Assembly: GCA_903882825.1 (NCBI GenBank)
Contig: CAIRYL010000132.1
Span: 1-6,587, forward strand
Origin: an uncultured Candidatus Peregrinibacteria bacterium
Lineage (GTDB): Bacteria; Patescibacteriota; Gracilibacteria; CAIRYL01
Direction of reading: 5' to 3'
DNA: 6,587 nucleotides
Shown here: one piece after another, positions 1 to 5,929 of the stretch
Layout: each line of letters starts with the position of its first letter
Numbering within the stretch: position 1 is the stretch's first letter
Program-made: the position numbers and the translations under genes
The notes under the pieces: model-generated
The model's database searches: none
What the model saw: the letters and a program-made list of their open reading frames with translations, nothing else
Told to the model about the DNA's origin: nothing

Positions 1-212
1 GTATGGGAGATCAATACCAGGGAGAATTTCGAAATATTTTTTCAAATCTTTCTGAAAAATATAAAACTCCTTTCGTAAAATTTCCGTTAGAGGGCGTTAT
101 TTTAAACGAAAAATTCGTACTAGAAGATGGGATTCATCCCAATGAAAAAGGGTATGCGATAATGGTAGAACGAATTTTACCAGCAATAGAAGCGTTTTTA
201 AAAAAACCGTAA
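1..212 (+). CDS. SGNH/GDSL-family hydrolase, C-terminal fragment (5' end outside window)
   Basis: This is the tail of a serine esterase of the SGNH/GDSL superfamily (the TesA / arylesterase / lysophospholipase L1 type), which hydrolyses ester or thioester bonds of lipids or small esters. Counting from the Met codon at position 3, residues 42-45 read DGIH followed by PNEKG. This is the family block V, in which Asp and His complete the catalytic triad with a Ser that would lie upstream, outside the window. The segment before it (EFRNIF, then KYKTPFVKFPLEGV) matches the helix-strand that precedes block V in TesA-like proteins. The frame is open to the window edge, so the Met at position 3 is very probably internal. 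The oxyanion-hole residues and any signal peptide cannot be seen. The stop is TAA. Only 26 bases separate it from the convergent ABC-F gene, and I see no terminator hairpin there. Confidence 0.85.
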   Translation, partial: MGDQYQGEFRNIFSNLSEKYKTPFVKFPLEGVILNEKFVLEDGIHPNEKGYAIMVERILPAIEAFLKKP

Positions 213-238
213 AAGAGGCAGAGAAGGTATTTTTATCT

Positions 239-1702
239 TTATCGATCGAGTTCTAATACATCATCAATACGTATTTGCCATACAAATTCATCAACGTGAG
301 ATACGAGCACCATAGCGCCTTCGTATAGATCAAGCGCTTCGGCAATAACCGGAAGATGCCGAAAATTAATATGATTGGTTGGCTCATCTAAAATAAGAAG
401 TCCTGGTTGTAAAAATACCAGTCTGGCGAATGAAACAAGCCCTTTTTGTCCTTCAGAAAGATAACGAATTTTCATTTTCATAATTTCTCCAGTAATAAGA
501 AATCCCGCTGCTGTCGATCGTAAAAACTGTTCTTCCACTCGTCGACCAGATTCCAGAATTGCTTTTGAAAGGCAATCATAAACGGTTTCGTCAAAATTTA
601 ATGTTGAAAAATCTTGACGGTAATATCCCACACGCACTCCATCTCCAATAAAAGATCCAGAATGTTTCCCAGAAGCTAACGATTCGAGTAACGTACTTTT
701 TCCAATTCCATTTGGTCCAGAAAGAAGGAGATGCTGTTTTTTCCCCAGAAGAATATCCGTTGTTTTCTCTACGACGGTATGATTTTGAATGACACTAAAT
801 TTTTGAAGAGAAAGAATGGTTCCTCCTATCCCTTCTTGTGCGGGGATTTCAAATGGGCGAATTGCTTTATCTTCTCGCCGAGTGCTCACCATTGCACTTT
901 CGAGTTCCTCTGCTTTTTCTCTCATTTTTTTCGCAACTAATCGCAATTTTCCCCCTTTATGAGCAAAGACATTTGCTTGCTCTTTATTTGCTTGTGCTTG
1001 TTTTTCCATTTGTGCATTTTTCATATTTTCACGCTCTATTTGAGCTTTTATGCGCTCTACTACGTCATAGTAATCCCCTACAAATTGTTCTACTGTTTTC
1101 GTAAATACATCTAAATATAATACTCCATCGGTAAAAGCATTTAAAAAATCAGCATCATGAGAAATAACAATACATGTTTTTTGATATGTTCGAAGAAAAT
1201 CCGTAAGATGGTCAATTCCTTCGCGATCAAGATTATTGGTGGGCTCATCGAGGAGAAGAATATCAGGTTTTTGAATAAGTGCGGCTGCTAAAAGAAGCCG
1301 TGCTTGTTGCCCTCCAGAAAATTCGCTTATAATTTTTTCAAGAGGAGCTTTTAAATTCACCACTCCCAAAACTTCCGCAATACGGGTATCAATATTAAAA
1401 ATACTTTTATCATGAAAATATTTCTGAAAAAATTGTTGCACCGTACATGCTTTATCCTCTGGTGGCATTACTTGATGTGAAACGGCAACACGAAGATTTC
1501 TGTCGATACTAATTTTCCCATTTTTTGGCTGTAATTCATCCATCATGAGCTTAAAAATAGTACTTTTCCCAGCACCATTTTGCCCCATAATGGTCATTTT
1601 CATTCCCTCTCGCACTGAAAAACTCGCAGAAGATAAAAGAGTTTTATTTCCAAATTCAAAATAAACTTTATCAAATCGAATCACTGTTTCAGAAGACGCC
1701 AT
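239..1702 (-). CDS. ABC-F family ATPase (ribosome-associated, EttA/Uup type)
   Basis: Soluble tandem-ATPase protein of 487 aa with no membrane segments, which is the mark of ABC-F proteins. These bind the ribosomal E site and act on stalled or initiating ribosomes. NBD1 has Walker A GQNGAGKST (40-48), signature FSGGQQ (128-133), Walker B LLLDEP with catalytic Glu153, and switch His182. A charged helical linker (about 205-290, rich in K/E/Q) corresponds to the P-site-tRNA interaction motif. NBD2 has Walker A GPNGIGKST (329-337), signature LSEGQ (415-419), LILDEP with Glu440, and His469. Two NBD2 details are unusual: the second Gly of LSGGQ is Glu, and the D-loop reads TNHIN instead of TNHLD. 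I chose the ATG at 1702. The frame extends to a TTG at 1753, but the extra 17 residues (hydrophobic, Phe-rich) do not belong to the family and would start upstream of the candidate promoter's start site. There is no Shine-Dalgarno site. The exact subfamily (housekeeping or antibiotic-protection) is undetermined. Confidence 0.93.
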   Translation of the reverse strand: MASSETVIRFDKVYFEFGNKTLLSSASFSVREGMKMTIMGQNGAGKSTIFKLMMDELQPKNGKISIDRNLRVAVSHQVMPPEDKACTVQQFFQKYFHDKSIFNIDTRIAEVLGVVNLKAPLEKIISEFSGGQQARLLLAAALIQKPDILLLDEPTNNLDREGIDHLTDFLRTYQKTCIVISHDADFLNAFTDGVLYLDVFTKTVEQFVGDYYDVVERIKAQIERENMKNAQMEKQAQANKEQANVFAHKGGKLRLVAKKMREKAEELESAMVSTRREDKAIRPFEIPAQEGIGGTILSLQKFSVIQNHTVVEKTTDILLGKKQHLLLSGPNGIGKSTLLESLASGKHSGSFIGDGVRVGYYRQDFSTLNFDETVYDCLSKAILESGRRVEEQFLRSTAAGFLITGEIMKMKIRYLSEGQKGLVSFARLVFLQPGLLILDEPTNHINFRHLPVIAEALDLYEGAMVLVSHVDEFVWQIRIDDVLELDR

Positions 1703-1725
1703 ACAGAAAAAAAATATCACAAAAG

Positions 1726-1753
1726 AGTATAAAGGAAAAAAATGAGAATACAA
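1726..1753 (-). promoter_or_regulatory. candidate sigma70-type promoter of the ABC-F gene
   Basis: Read on the minus strand, a -10 box TATACT (1726-1731) follows a partial -35 box TTGTAT (1748-1753; three of six consensus bases) with a 16-base spacer. Transcription would start near 1719 and leave a leader of about 17 bases before the ATG at 1702. The -10 is good and the -35 is weak, and T-rich DNA gives such matches by chance. Confidence 0.4.
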
Positions 1754-1778
1754 AGGAGAGATGCAAAAAAATCAGAAC

Positions 1779-1800
1779 TTGACTTTTACGCCACTATACT
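1779..1800 (+). promoter_or_regulatory. candidate promoter elements of the rplJ-rplL operon
   Basis: A near-consensus -35-like box TTGACT (1779-1784) and a -10-like box TATACT (1795-1800) lie just upstream of the L10 leader. They are only 10 bases apart, too short for one standard sigma70 promoter. TATACT alone would start transcription near 1807, immediately before the first leader stem at 1811, which fits. Alternatively TTGACT could pair with the weak CAAAAT at 1803-1808 (18-base spacer). A promoter is very likely in this interval; which boxes are used is open. Confidence 0.4.
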
Positions 1801-1810
1801 GCCAAAATGA

Positions 1811-1938
1811 ATGTTGCCACTCGAAGACCGTAGGCAACATAAGCCCTACCGAGAGATTGTGCTCTTTTTTTACCCCTTTATGGGGAAATAGCATAACTTT
1901 TGAAAAATGTTCTTCCGACGTGGTAAGAGCATTTTTTT
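1811..1938 (+). promoter_or_regulatory. ribosomal protein L10 leader (autoregulatory mRNA leader)
   Basis: The rplJ mRNA leader carries the hallmark of the L10 leader family: CGAAGACCGTAGG (1822-1834), then CCCTACCGAG (1844-1853). CTC (1820-1822) can pair with GAG (1851-1853), and GTAGG (1830-1834) with CCTAC (1845-1849). The purine-rich GAAGACC between them sits opposite a single C, as expected for the kink-turn bound by L10 in its complex with L7/L12. A second, perfect 8-bp stem ATGTTGCC (1811-1818) / GGCAACAT (1833-1840) shares bases 1833-1834 with the GTAGG stem, so either both form in shortened versions or they compete. A CCCC/GGGG hairpin (1873-1885) and an intrinsic terminator (1907-1938) follow. 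In known members, excess L10-L12 binds here and represses the operon. The position directly before rplJ agrees. Confidence 0.9.
1907..1938 (+). terminator. intrinsic terminator in the L10 leader (attenuator)
   Basis: A hairpin with its 5' arm ATGTTCTTCC (1907-1916), loop GACGT, and 3' arm GGTAAGAGCAT (1922-1932, one bulged T and one G-U pair) runs into seven T residues (1932-1938). It lies 39 bases before the rplJ start codon and on the coding strand, so it should release polymerase before the gene. This makes it an attenuator. TGCTCTT at 1860-1866 is exactly complementary to AAGAGCA (1925-1931) in the terminator's 3' arm and could act as an antiterminator. Confidence 0.82.
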
Positions 1939-1960
1939 GATTATCATGACATACGTGTCC

Positions 1961-1973
1961 AAAAGGGGGGTGG
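1961..1973 (+). promoter_or_regulatory. rplJ: ribosome binding site of rplJ
   Basis: AAAAGGGGGGTGG lies 4 to 16 bases before the ATG. It pairs with the 16S anti-Shine-Dalgarno if one G-U wobble replaces the central A of AAGGAGGTG. This is the only gene start in the window with a recognisable Shine-Dalgarno site at usable spacing, which supports the start at 1978. Confidence 0.75.
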
Positions 1974-1977
1974 GAAT

Positions 1978-2508
1978 ATGGCAGTAACAAAGCAAAAAAA
2001 AGAAGAAGTATTAACTTCTCTTATTGAAAGCTTCGGGCGTTCTCGATCCGTAGTGTTTGTTCGAAACAAAGGATTAAGCGTAAAAGACGATCGTTCTCTT
2101 CGAAATATCCTTCGTTTACAATCTATCAGCTTTAAAGTGGCGAAAAAAACACTTTTTCAAAAAGCCGCTGATGAAAACAATGTTGAAAATTTTGAAAAAG
2201 ATCTTTTAGAAGGAGCCGTTGGAGCCGCTTTTTGTGAAACCGACGAAGTTTTAGCAGCGAAACTTATTGCAGAATTTGCAAAAAAGAATGAAAAACTAGA
2301 ACTCGTAGGAGGTGTGGTAGATGGAAAATTTTTGAATCAATCAGCAGTGATTGAACTTTCAAATCTTCCTTCTAAAAAAGAACTCTACGCAAAGTTTATG
2401 GGATCACTTCAATCTCCACTTTCAGGATTTGTGGGAATTTCTTCCAACCTTATCAGTGGATTTGTACGAGCACTCGATCAAATTCGAGAGCAAAAAGAAG
2501 TGGCATAA
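1978..2508 (+). CDS. rplJ: 50S ribosomal protein L10
   Basis: L10 (uL10) anchors the L7/L12 dimers to the 23S rRNA at the base of the ribosomal stalk, where translation factors dock. The 176-aa length is normal for bacterial L10. The N-terminal rRNA-binding domain shows the usual order: helix TKQKKEEVLTSLIESF, strand SVVFVRNKGLSV, then LRNILRLQSISFKVAKKTLFQKAA (the family's LR...KVVKNTL region). A core LVGGVVDGKFLN (about 109-120) and LSNLPSKKELYAKFMG follow. The C-terminal helix (about 155-176, GFVRALDQIREQKE) is the L12-binding tail. RNKGLSVKDDRSLRN departs from the common DYRGLTV..LR form, so it is a divergent member. The start is fixed by the G-rich ribosome binding site. It is transcribed with rplL (78-base gap) and should repress its own operon by binding the upstream leader. 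Confidence 0.96.
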   Translation: MAVTKQKKEEVLTSLIESFGRSRSVVFVRNKGLSVKDDRSLRNILRLQSISFKVAKKTLFQKAADENNVENFEKDLLEGAVGAAFCETDEVLAAKLIAEFAKKNEKLELVGGVVDGKFLNQSAVIELSNLPSKKELYAKFMGSLQSPLSGFVGISSNLISGFVRALDQIREQKEVA

Positions 2509-2514
2509 TATGTC

Positions 2515-2554
2515 ATTTCTCCTCTTTTTTTTAGAAATAAAAGGGAGAGGAAAT
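2515..2554 (+). other. imperfect hairpin plus T-rich tract between rplJ and rplL
   Basis: The 78-base gap contains a 5' arm beginning ATTTCTCCTCTTTT (2515-2528) that can pair imperfectly (one bulge, one mismatch, wobbles) with AAAAGGGAGAGGAAAT (2539-2554). A strongly T-rich stretch follows up to the rplL ATG. It could be a weak terminator, an RNA processing site or a structure that exposes rplL. The purine run AAGGGAGAGG (2541-2550) resembles a Shine-Dalgarno site but lies 36 bases before the ATG and would be buried in the stem. Confidence 0.35.
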
Positions 2555-2586
2555 TTATTTTTTCTTGTTATTTTATTTTTTTTATT

Positions 2587-2994
2587 ATGTCTGAAGAAGC
2601 AAAAAAAGATCTTCCAGCACTCTCTAAAAATGGAGAAAAGATCCTGGAACTTGTAGAAAATCTTACCGTATTGGAACTTTCTGCAGTGGTAAAACACATG
2701 GAAGAAAAGTTTGGAGTTTCTGCGGCTGCACCAGTAGCTATGGCATCAGCAGGACCAGTAGCAGCGGTAGAAGTAGAAGAGAAAACATCATTCGATGTTA
2801 TTTTGTTAAATGCTGGAGCATCAAAAATTAACGTTATTAAAGTCGTTCGAGAACTCACCAGTTTAGGTCTCAAAGAAGCAAAAGATCTCGTTGATGGAGC
2901 ACCAAAAGCAGTAAAAGAAGGAGTATCAAAAGCAGAAGCAGAAGATACTGAGAAAAAATTAGTAGAAGCAGGAGCACAAGTAGAAATTAAATAA
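2587..2994 (+). CDS. rplL: 50S ribosomal protein L7/L12
   Basis: L7/L12 (bL12) forms the mobile stalk dimers that recruit and activate the translational GTPases EF-G, EF-Tu and IF2. The layout is standard. An N-terminal dimerisation helix domain (about 13-45, ILELVENLTVLELSAVVKHMEEKFGV) is followed by a flexible Ala/Val/Pro hinge (about 46-63). The highly conserved C-terminal domain begins at KTSFDVILLNAGASKINVIK and continues through LGLKEAKDLVDGAPKAVKEGVSKAEAE. At 135 aa it is about ten residues longer than typical, the excess being an N-terminal SEEAKKDLPALSK segment. The next downstream Met is inside the dimerisation domain, so the start at 2587 stands, although only T-rich sequence and no proximal Shine-Dalgarno site precedes it. 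A terminator follows, so rpoB is not co-transcribed. Confidence 0.96.
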   Translation: MSEEAKKDLPALSKNGEKILELVENLTVLELSAVVKHMEEKFGVSAAAPVAMASAGPVAAVEVEEKTSFDVILLNAGASKINVIKVVRELTSLGLKEAKDLVDGAPKAVKEGVSKAEAEDTEKKLVEAGAQVEIK

Positions 2995-3013
2995 AGAAAT
3001 TTTTCTTGCTTTT

Positions 3014-3052
3014 AAAAAATCCCCTGAAGCATTTTGCAACAGGGGATTTTTT
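3014..3052. terminator. bidirectional intrinsic terminator between rplL and the SDR gene
   Basis: A perfect 13-bp stem pairs A6-T-CCCCTG (3014-3026) with CAGGGG-A-T6 (3040-3052). Its 13-base loop contains a further GCA/TGC pairing. A residues on one side and T residues on the other make it usable from both strands. It lies 19 bases after the rplL stop and 16 bases before the end of the convergent SDR gene, so it should end both transcripts. Confidence 0.92.
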
Positions 3053-3068
3053 ACAATAACTAGCATTT

Positions 3069-3845
3069 TTATGCTTTTTCTAACATTTTTGATATTTCTG
3101 AAAGAATAAGATCAAGAGGAATAAATTTTATAAAAAAGGCTTTCATTCGATTCATAAAACCATGAATAGCAAGCTTTTTCCCAGACATCATCGCCGAAAA
3201 TCCAAACTCAGCAACTTCTAATGCAGAAGGCAAATTTTTATCGGAAAACATTTTTAATTTTTGAATACTGGCAGTATGAGCAAAATTGGAGTGAGTAGGA
3301 CCTGGGCACAACGTCGTAAGGGTAACATTCGTCTTTTCTAATTCTTTCGCTACTGCCAATGAAAAATGAAGGACATACGCCTTGCTTGCAAAATACACCG
3401 CCATAAGAGGTCCAGGTTGAAACGCTGCAGTGGAAGCAACATTCAAAATTCTCCCAAAATCTTTTTGAACCATTTTTTCTAAAAATAATCGAGTCAGTTT
3501 TGTAAGGGTAACCACGTTCAATTCTAAAAGAGTCGCTATTTTTTGTTCATCCATATATTGAAATTCGCCGTAATCTCCTATTCCCGCATTGTTTACCAAA
3601 TAATCTATTTGTATCCCCTTTTCAACGGCAAAATGAAAAACTTTATTTGCAGAATCTCCTTCAGAAAGATCAATCGCAAAGGTCTGAATAGGAACATCTG
3701 AAATTTTGGCAATAGATTTTGAGACACTTTCTAATTTCTGAATATCTCGAGAAACGAGAAAAAGAGAAATCCCATTTTTGGCAAAAATTTGAGCAAAGGC
3801 TTCTCCAATACCACTGGTAGCACCGGTAATCAGAACAGTTTTCAT
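3069..3845 (-). CDS. classical short-chain dehydrogenase/reductase (DltE/COG0300-like)
   Basis: Soluble NAD(P)-dependent oxidoreductase of 258 aa with a Rossmann fold. Everything needed for activity is present: cofactor motif TGATSGIG (7-14), NNAG (85-88), catalytic Asn110, Ser138, Tyr151 and Lys155 (YFASK), and the CPGPT motif (180-184). Arg33 right after strand 2 favours NADP(H) over NAD(H), by family knowledge. The run YFASKAYVLHFSLAVAKEL and the LCPGPTHSNF region resemble the DltE-like COG0300 group, whose substrates are mostly unknown, often hydrophobic carbonyls or alcohols. The C-terminal part (about 225-258, MNRMKAFFIKFIPLDLILSEIS) is hydrophobic and could touch membranes or line the substrate pocket. 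Its ATG lies 7 bases after the MarR stop, so the two are almost certainly one transcript. There is no Shine-Dalgarno site. The specific reaction cannot be read from the sequence. Confidence 0.93.
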   Translation of the reverse strand: MKTVLITGATSGIGEAFAQIFAKNGISLFLVSRDIQKLESVSKSIAKISDVPIQTFAIDLSEGDSANKVFHFAVEKGIQIDYLVNNAGIGDYGEFQYMDEQKIATLLELNVVTLTKLTRLFLEKMVQKDFGRILNVASTAAFQPGPLMAVYFASKAYVLHFSLAVAKELEKTNVTLTTLCPGPTHSNFAHTASIQKLKMFSDKNLPSALEVAEFGFSAMMSGKKLAIHGFMNRMKAFFIKFIPLDLILSEISKMLEKA

Positions 3846-3852
3846 AAAAAAA

Positions 3853-4290
3853 TTAAAAAGATAAAAAAGAAGTACGTATTCGAGAGAGTACCTCTGATAC
3901 CAAAGAAAGTTCTTCGCTGGTTACAATAGAAGATACGTCTTTTTGAAACTCCCTATCGAGCATTTCTTGTGCTTCTTTTACTAATAATTCTCCTTTTTCC
4001 GAGAGAGAAATAAGAGTCACCCGCCGATCTTGAGGATGAGGAGCAGTAGAAATCCATAAATTTTTGAGTATTTTTGGAATTTGTTTTGTTAACGCGGGAG
4101 GTGTAAAACCCAACATATTTGCAATACGTACTTGGGAAACATTCGGGCCTAAAGCACAAATAACCGAAAGGAGGAGAAAAGTAGAATATCGAATATTAAA
4201 AAATTTTTTTAATAAAACATCAGCTTTTTTATCCATTAGAAAAGTAAGCGCATGGAGTTCATAGGTAAAAGACTTTTTCAAAAAATCCAT
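3853..4290 (-). CDS. MarR-family transcriptional regulator
   Basis: Small DNA-binding protein of 145 aa, the normal MarR length, acting as a dimer that usually represses nearby genes until a small ligand binds. N- and C-terminal helices (about 1-30 and 103-145) would form the dimer interface. The winged helix-turn-helix spans about 35-97: VSQVRIANMLGFTPPALTKQIPKIL (about 51-75) holds the recognition helix, and the wing carries DRRVTLISLSEKG (88-100) with the family's Asp-Arg-Arg signature. Bases usually filled by LE.LGLI appear as IPKILKNLWI, so the member is divergent. It lies 75 bases after the FAD oxidoreductase and 7 bases before the SDR, all in one direction, so it probably controls this cluster and itself. 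No Cys pair typical of redox-sensing members is visible (a single Cys45). The ligand is unknown. Confidence 0.88.
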   Translation of the reverse strand: MDFLKKSFTYELHALTFLMDKKADVLLKKFFNIRYSTFLLLSVICALGPNVSQVRIANMLGFTPPALTKQIPKILKNLWISTAPHPQDRRVTLISLSEKGELLVKEAQEMLDREFQKDVSSIVTSEELSLVSEVLSRIRTSFLSF

Positions 4291-4324
4291 AAAGTATAAA
4301 AAACTAAGAAAAGTGTCGCTGAAA

Positions 4325-4353
4325 AATACAGTACTTCACCAAAAAGTGAGCAA
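4325..4353 (-). promoter_or_regulatory. weak candidate promoter upstream of marR-SDR
   Basis: In the 75-base gap, read on the minus strand, TTGCTC (4348-4353) and TGTATT (4325-4330) are spaced by 17 bases and would start transcription near 4318. A short inverted repeat TCAC-N6-GTGA (4336-4349) sits in the spacer and could be half of an operator. Both boxes are poor matches. The gap has no convincing terminator, so read-through from the oxidoreductase gene is equally possible. Confidence 0.22.
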
Positions 4354-4365
4354 GAAAATTTTTCC

Positions 4366-5892
4366 TTATTTTATCATGAGAATATCTTTTGCACAAAACC
4401 AACCACTTAAAATTGCTCCTGTGAAGCCACCCCCTGGATTAGTCCATGCTGATGCAAAATAGAGATTTTTAATGGGAGATTTATTTGGGATTCTAAACAT
4501 CCCACTTTGTTTTGGAATCTGTGCAAAACCATAGGGAGTTCCATTTGGATTGAGGGTATATCTCTGTATTGTTTTAGGAGTTCCCACTTCATAATATTCT
4601 ATTTCGTTCATAATTCCAGGAATAAGCTTTTCAAGTCTTTTGAAAAATATTTGAGCCACTTCCTCTTTTTTCTTTTTATACTGTTCTTTTGAAAGTTTTT
4701 CCCAATCAGACAAATAATCAGCTGAACAAATAACACCAAAACTTTTTCCTTTCGGGGCTAGTCCAGAATCAATTTGTGAATAATCAACAAAAACGAAATT
4801 TCTTTTTTCAAATGATCCCTTGTGATTTTTAAACAGATCTTTTTGGGTCTTTACAGATTCATCACACACAAACGTGGAATAGTGCTTATTCCCAAGCTGT
4901 TTTATTTCTTTTTTAAATCCTATATAAACAGAAATGAGGGAACAAGCCTTTTCAAGATGTTGTATTTTTTGTTGAAGAGGTTTTTGATTTTCTTTTGGTA
5001 AAAGGGAAACAACATTTGGAAGAGCGGTATTGGCAATAATATTTTCTGCAAAGACCTGAACAGGTTCTTTACTTTTCCCAAAAGTTTTTTGGTACTCTAC
5101 ACCTACAGCTCTTCCTTCTTTCATAAGAATTTTTTCTACTGTATTTCCCAGTACAACTTCTCCCTGATTATCTGTAATGATTTTTGCTAAATAGTCAGAA
5201 AGTTTTTGGGAACCTCCTTTTATAAAATGCCCTCCGCCATTAAAATAACTTCCTTGAGCAGCACTAAAATAAATAAGAGACATAGAATAAGGATCATCAT
5301 GGTAATATTGTAGATTTGCTTGTAAAACAAGTTTTAAGTCTTCATCTCCAATAATATCATCCAAAAATTTTCCAAGTGTTTTAAAAGTATTCATCACCAG
5401 ATTTGGGGAAAGAATCGGAAATACAGGCAAAAGTAATAAAAGTTTCCATTTTTCTGTTGGAAGTTGGTTAATCTCTTTTTGAATTCCAGATATTTTTTGA
5501 AAAAACTTTTGAATGCCTTTTTCTTCCTTTGGAAATTTTTCGATAAGCACACGAATCGCCTCTTCTTTATTATCTGGAATGACTATGTCCCTCCTTTCAT
5601 TTGTAAACCGATAAAAATCTGGAATTTTCAGAAATTCAATATTTTGAAAAACTTCTAAATCATTAAAAATTTCTGTTTTTGGATCGTTTTTATCAAGTCC
5701 GTCCATTTCATGGAGTCCAACTTCCATGATAAAATCTTTTCTTTTGAAAGTCGTTGCACATCCACCTGGAATACTGTGTTGTTCAATAAGACACACTTTT
5801 TTCCCTTCTTTTGCAAGCTTTGCACCCGCAGTAAGACCTCCAAGTCCTCCGCCGATAATGATTACATCAAAATTATTCATGTTTTTATCCAT
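4366..5892 (-). CDS. FAD-dependent oxidoreductase, phytoene desaturase / carotenoid isomerase / retinol saturase-like
   Basis: Flavoprotein of 508 aa from the CrtI/CrtISO/RetSat branch of the amine-oxidase-like family, which desaturates, saturates or isomerises long conjugated or isoprenoid chains. The N-terminal dinucleotide-binding fold has GGGLGG (14-19) with Glu37 at the end of strand 2 and PGG at 42-44 for FAD. The mid-protein motif GGGHFIKGGSQKL (219-231) matches the G-G-x-Y/F-P/I-x-GGS loop typical of CrtISO/RetSat proteins. The C-terminal FAD motif lies in NLYFASAWTNPGGGFTGAILSG (from 476), with PGGGFTGA at 486-493. A hydrophobic stretch (149-166, WKLLLLLPVFPILSPNLV) may attach it to the membrane, as in relatives. 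The start ATG at 5892 (or Met5) lacks a Shine-Dalgarno site. It lies 37 bases after the unknown 192-aa gene, probably in the same transcript. No other carotenoid gene is in view, so the substrate is open. Confidence 0.87.
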   Translation of the reverse strand: MDKNMNNFDVIIIGGGLGGLTAGAKLAKEGKKVCLIEQHSIPGGCATTFKRKDFIMEVGLHEMDGLDKNDPKTEIFNDLEVFQNIEFLKIPDFYRFTNERRDIVIPDNKEEAIRVLIEKFPKEEKGIQKFFQKISGIQKEINQLPTEKWKLLLLLPVFPILSPNLVMNTFKTLGKFLDDIIGDEDLKLVLQANLQYYHDDPYSMSLIYFSAAQGSYFNGGGHFIKGGSQKLSDYLAKIITDNQGEVVLGNTVEKILMKEGRAVGVEYQKTFGKSKEPVQVFAENIIANTALPNVVSLLPKENQKPLQQKIQHLEKACSLISVYIGFKKEIKQLGNKHYSTFVCDESVKTQKDLFKNHKGSFEKRNFVFVDYSQIDSGLAPKGKSFGVICSADYLSDWEKLSKEQYKKKKEEVAQIFFKRLEKLIPGIMNEIEYYEVGTPKTIQRYTLNPNGTPYGFAQIPKQSGMFRIPNKSPIKNLYFASAWTNPGGGFTGAILSGWFCAKDILMIK

Positions 5893-5929
5893 TTAAAATA
5901 TAAAAAATAAGAAAAGAGGAATATACATC

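Noticed and set aside
213..238. A terminator between the convergent hydrolase and ABC-F genes.
   Set aside because: The 26-base gap has no inverted repeat that could form a stable hairpin.
1703..1753. Upstream extension of the ABC-F gene to a TTG codon at 1753 (17 extra hydrophobic residues).
   Set aside because: The extension is unlike any ABC-F N-terminus, uses a rarer start codon without a ribosome binding site, and begins upstream of the likely transcription start.
1772..1990. 72-codon minus-strand open frame across the L10 leader.
   Set aside because: It lies antisense to a conserved structured leader and overlaps the rplJ start; the translation looks like non-coding sequence.
4064..4264. 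Plus-strand open frame opposite the MarR gene, and similar frames opposite the ABC-F and FAD oxidoreductase genes.
   Set aside because: These mirror strongly supported genes on the other strand and have no family resemblance or start signals of their own.
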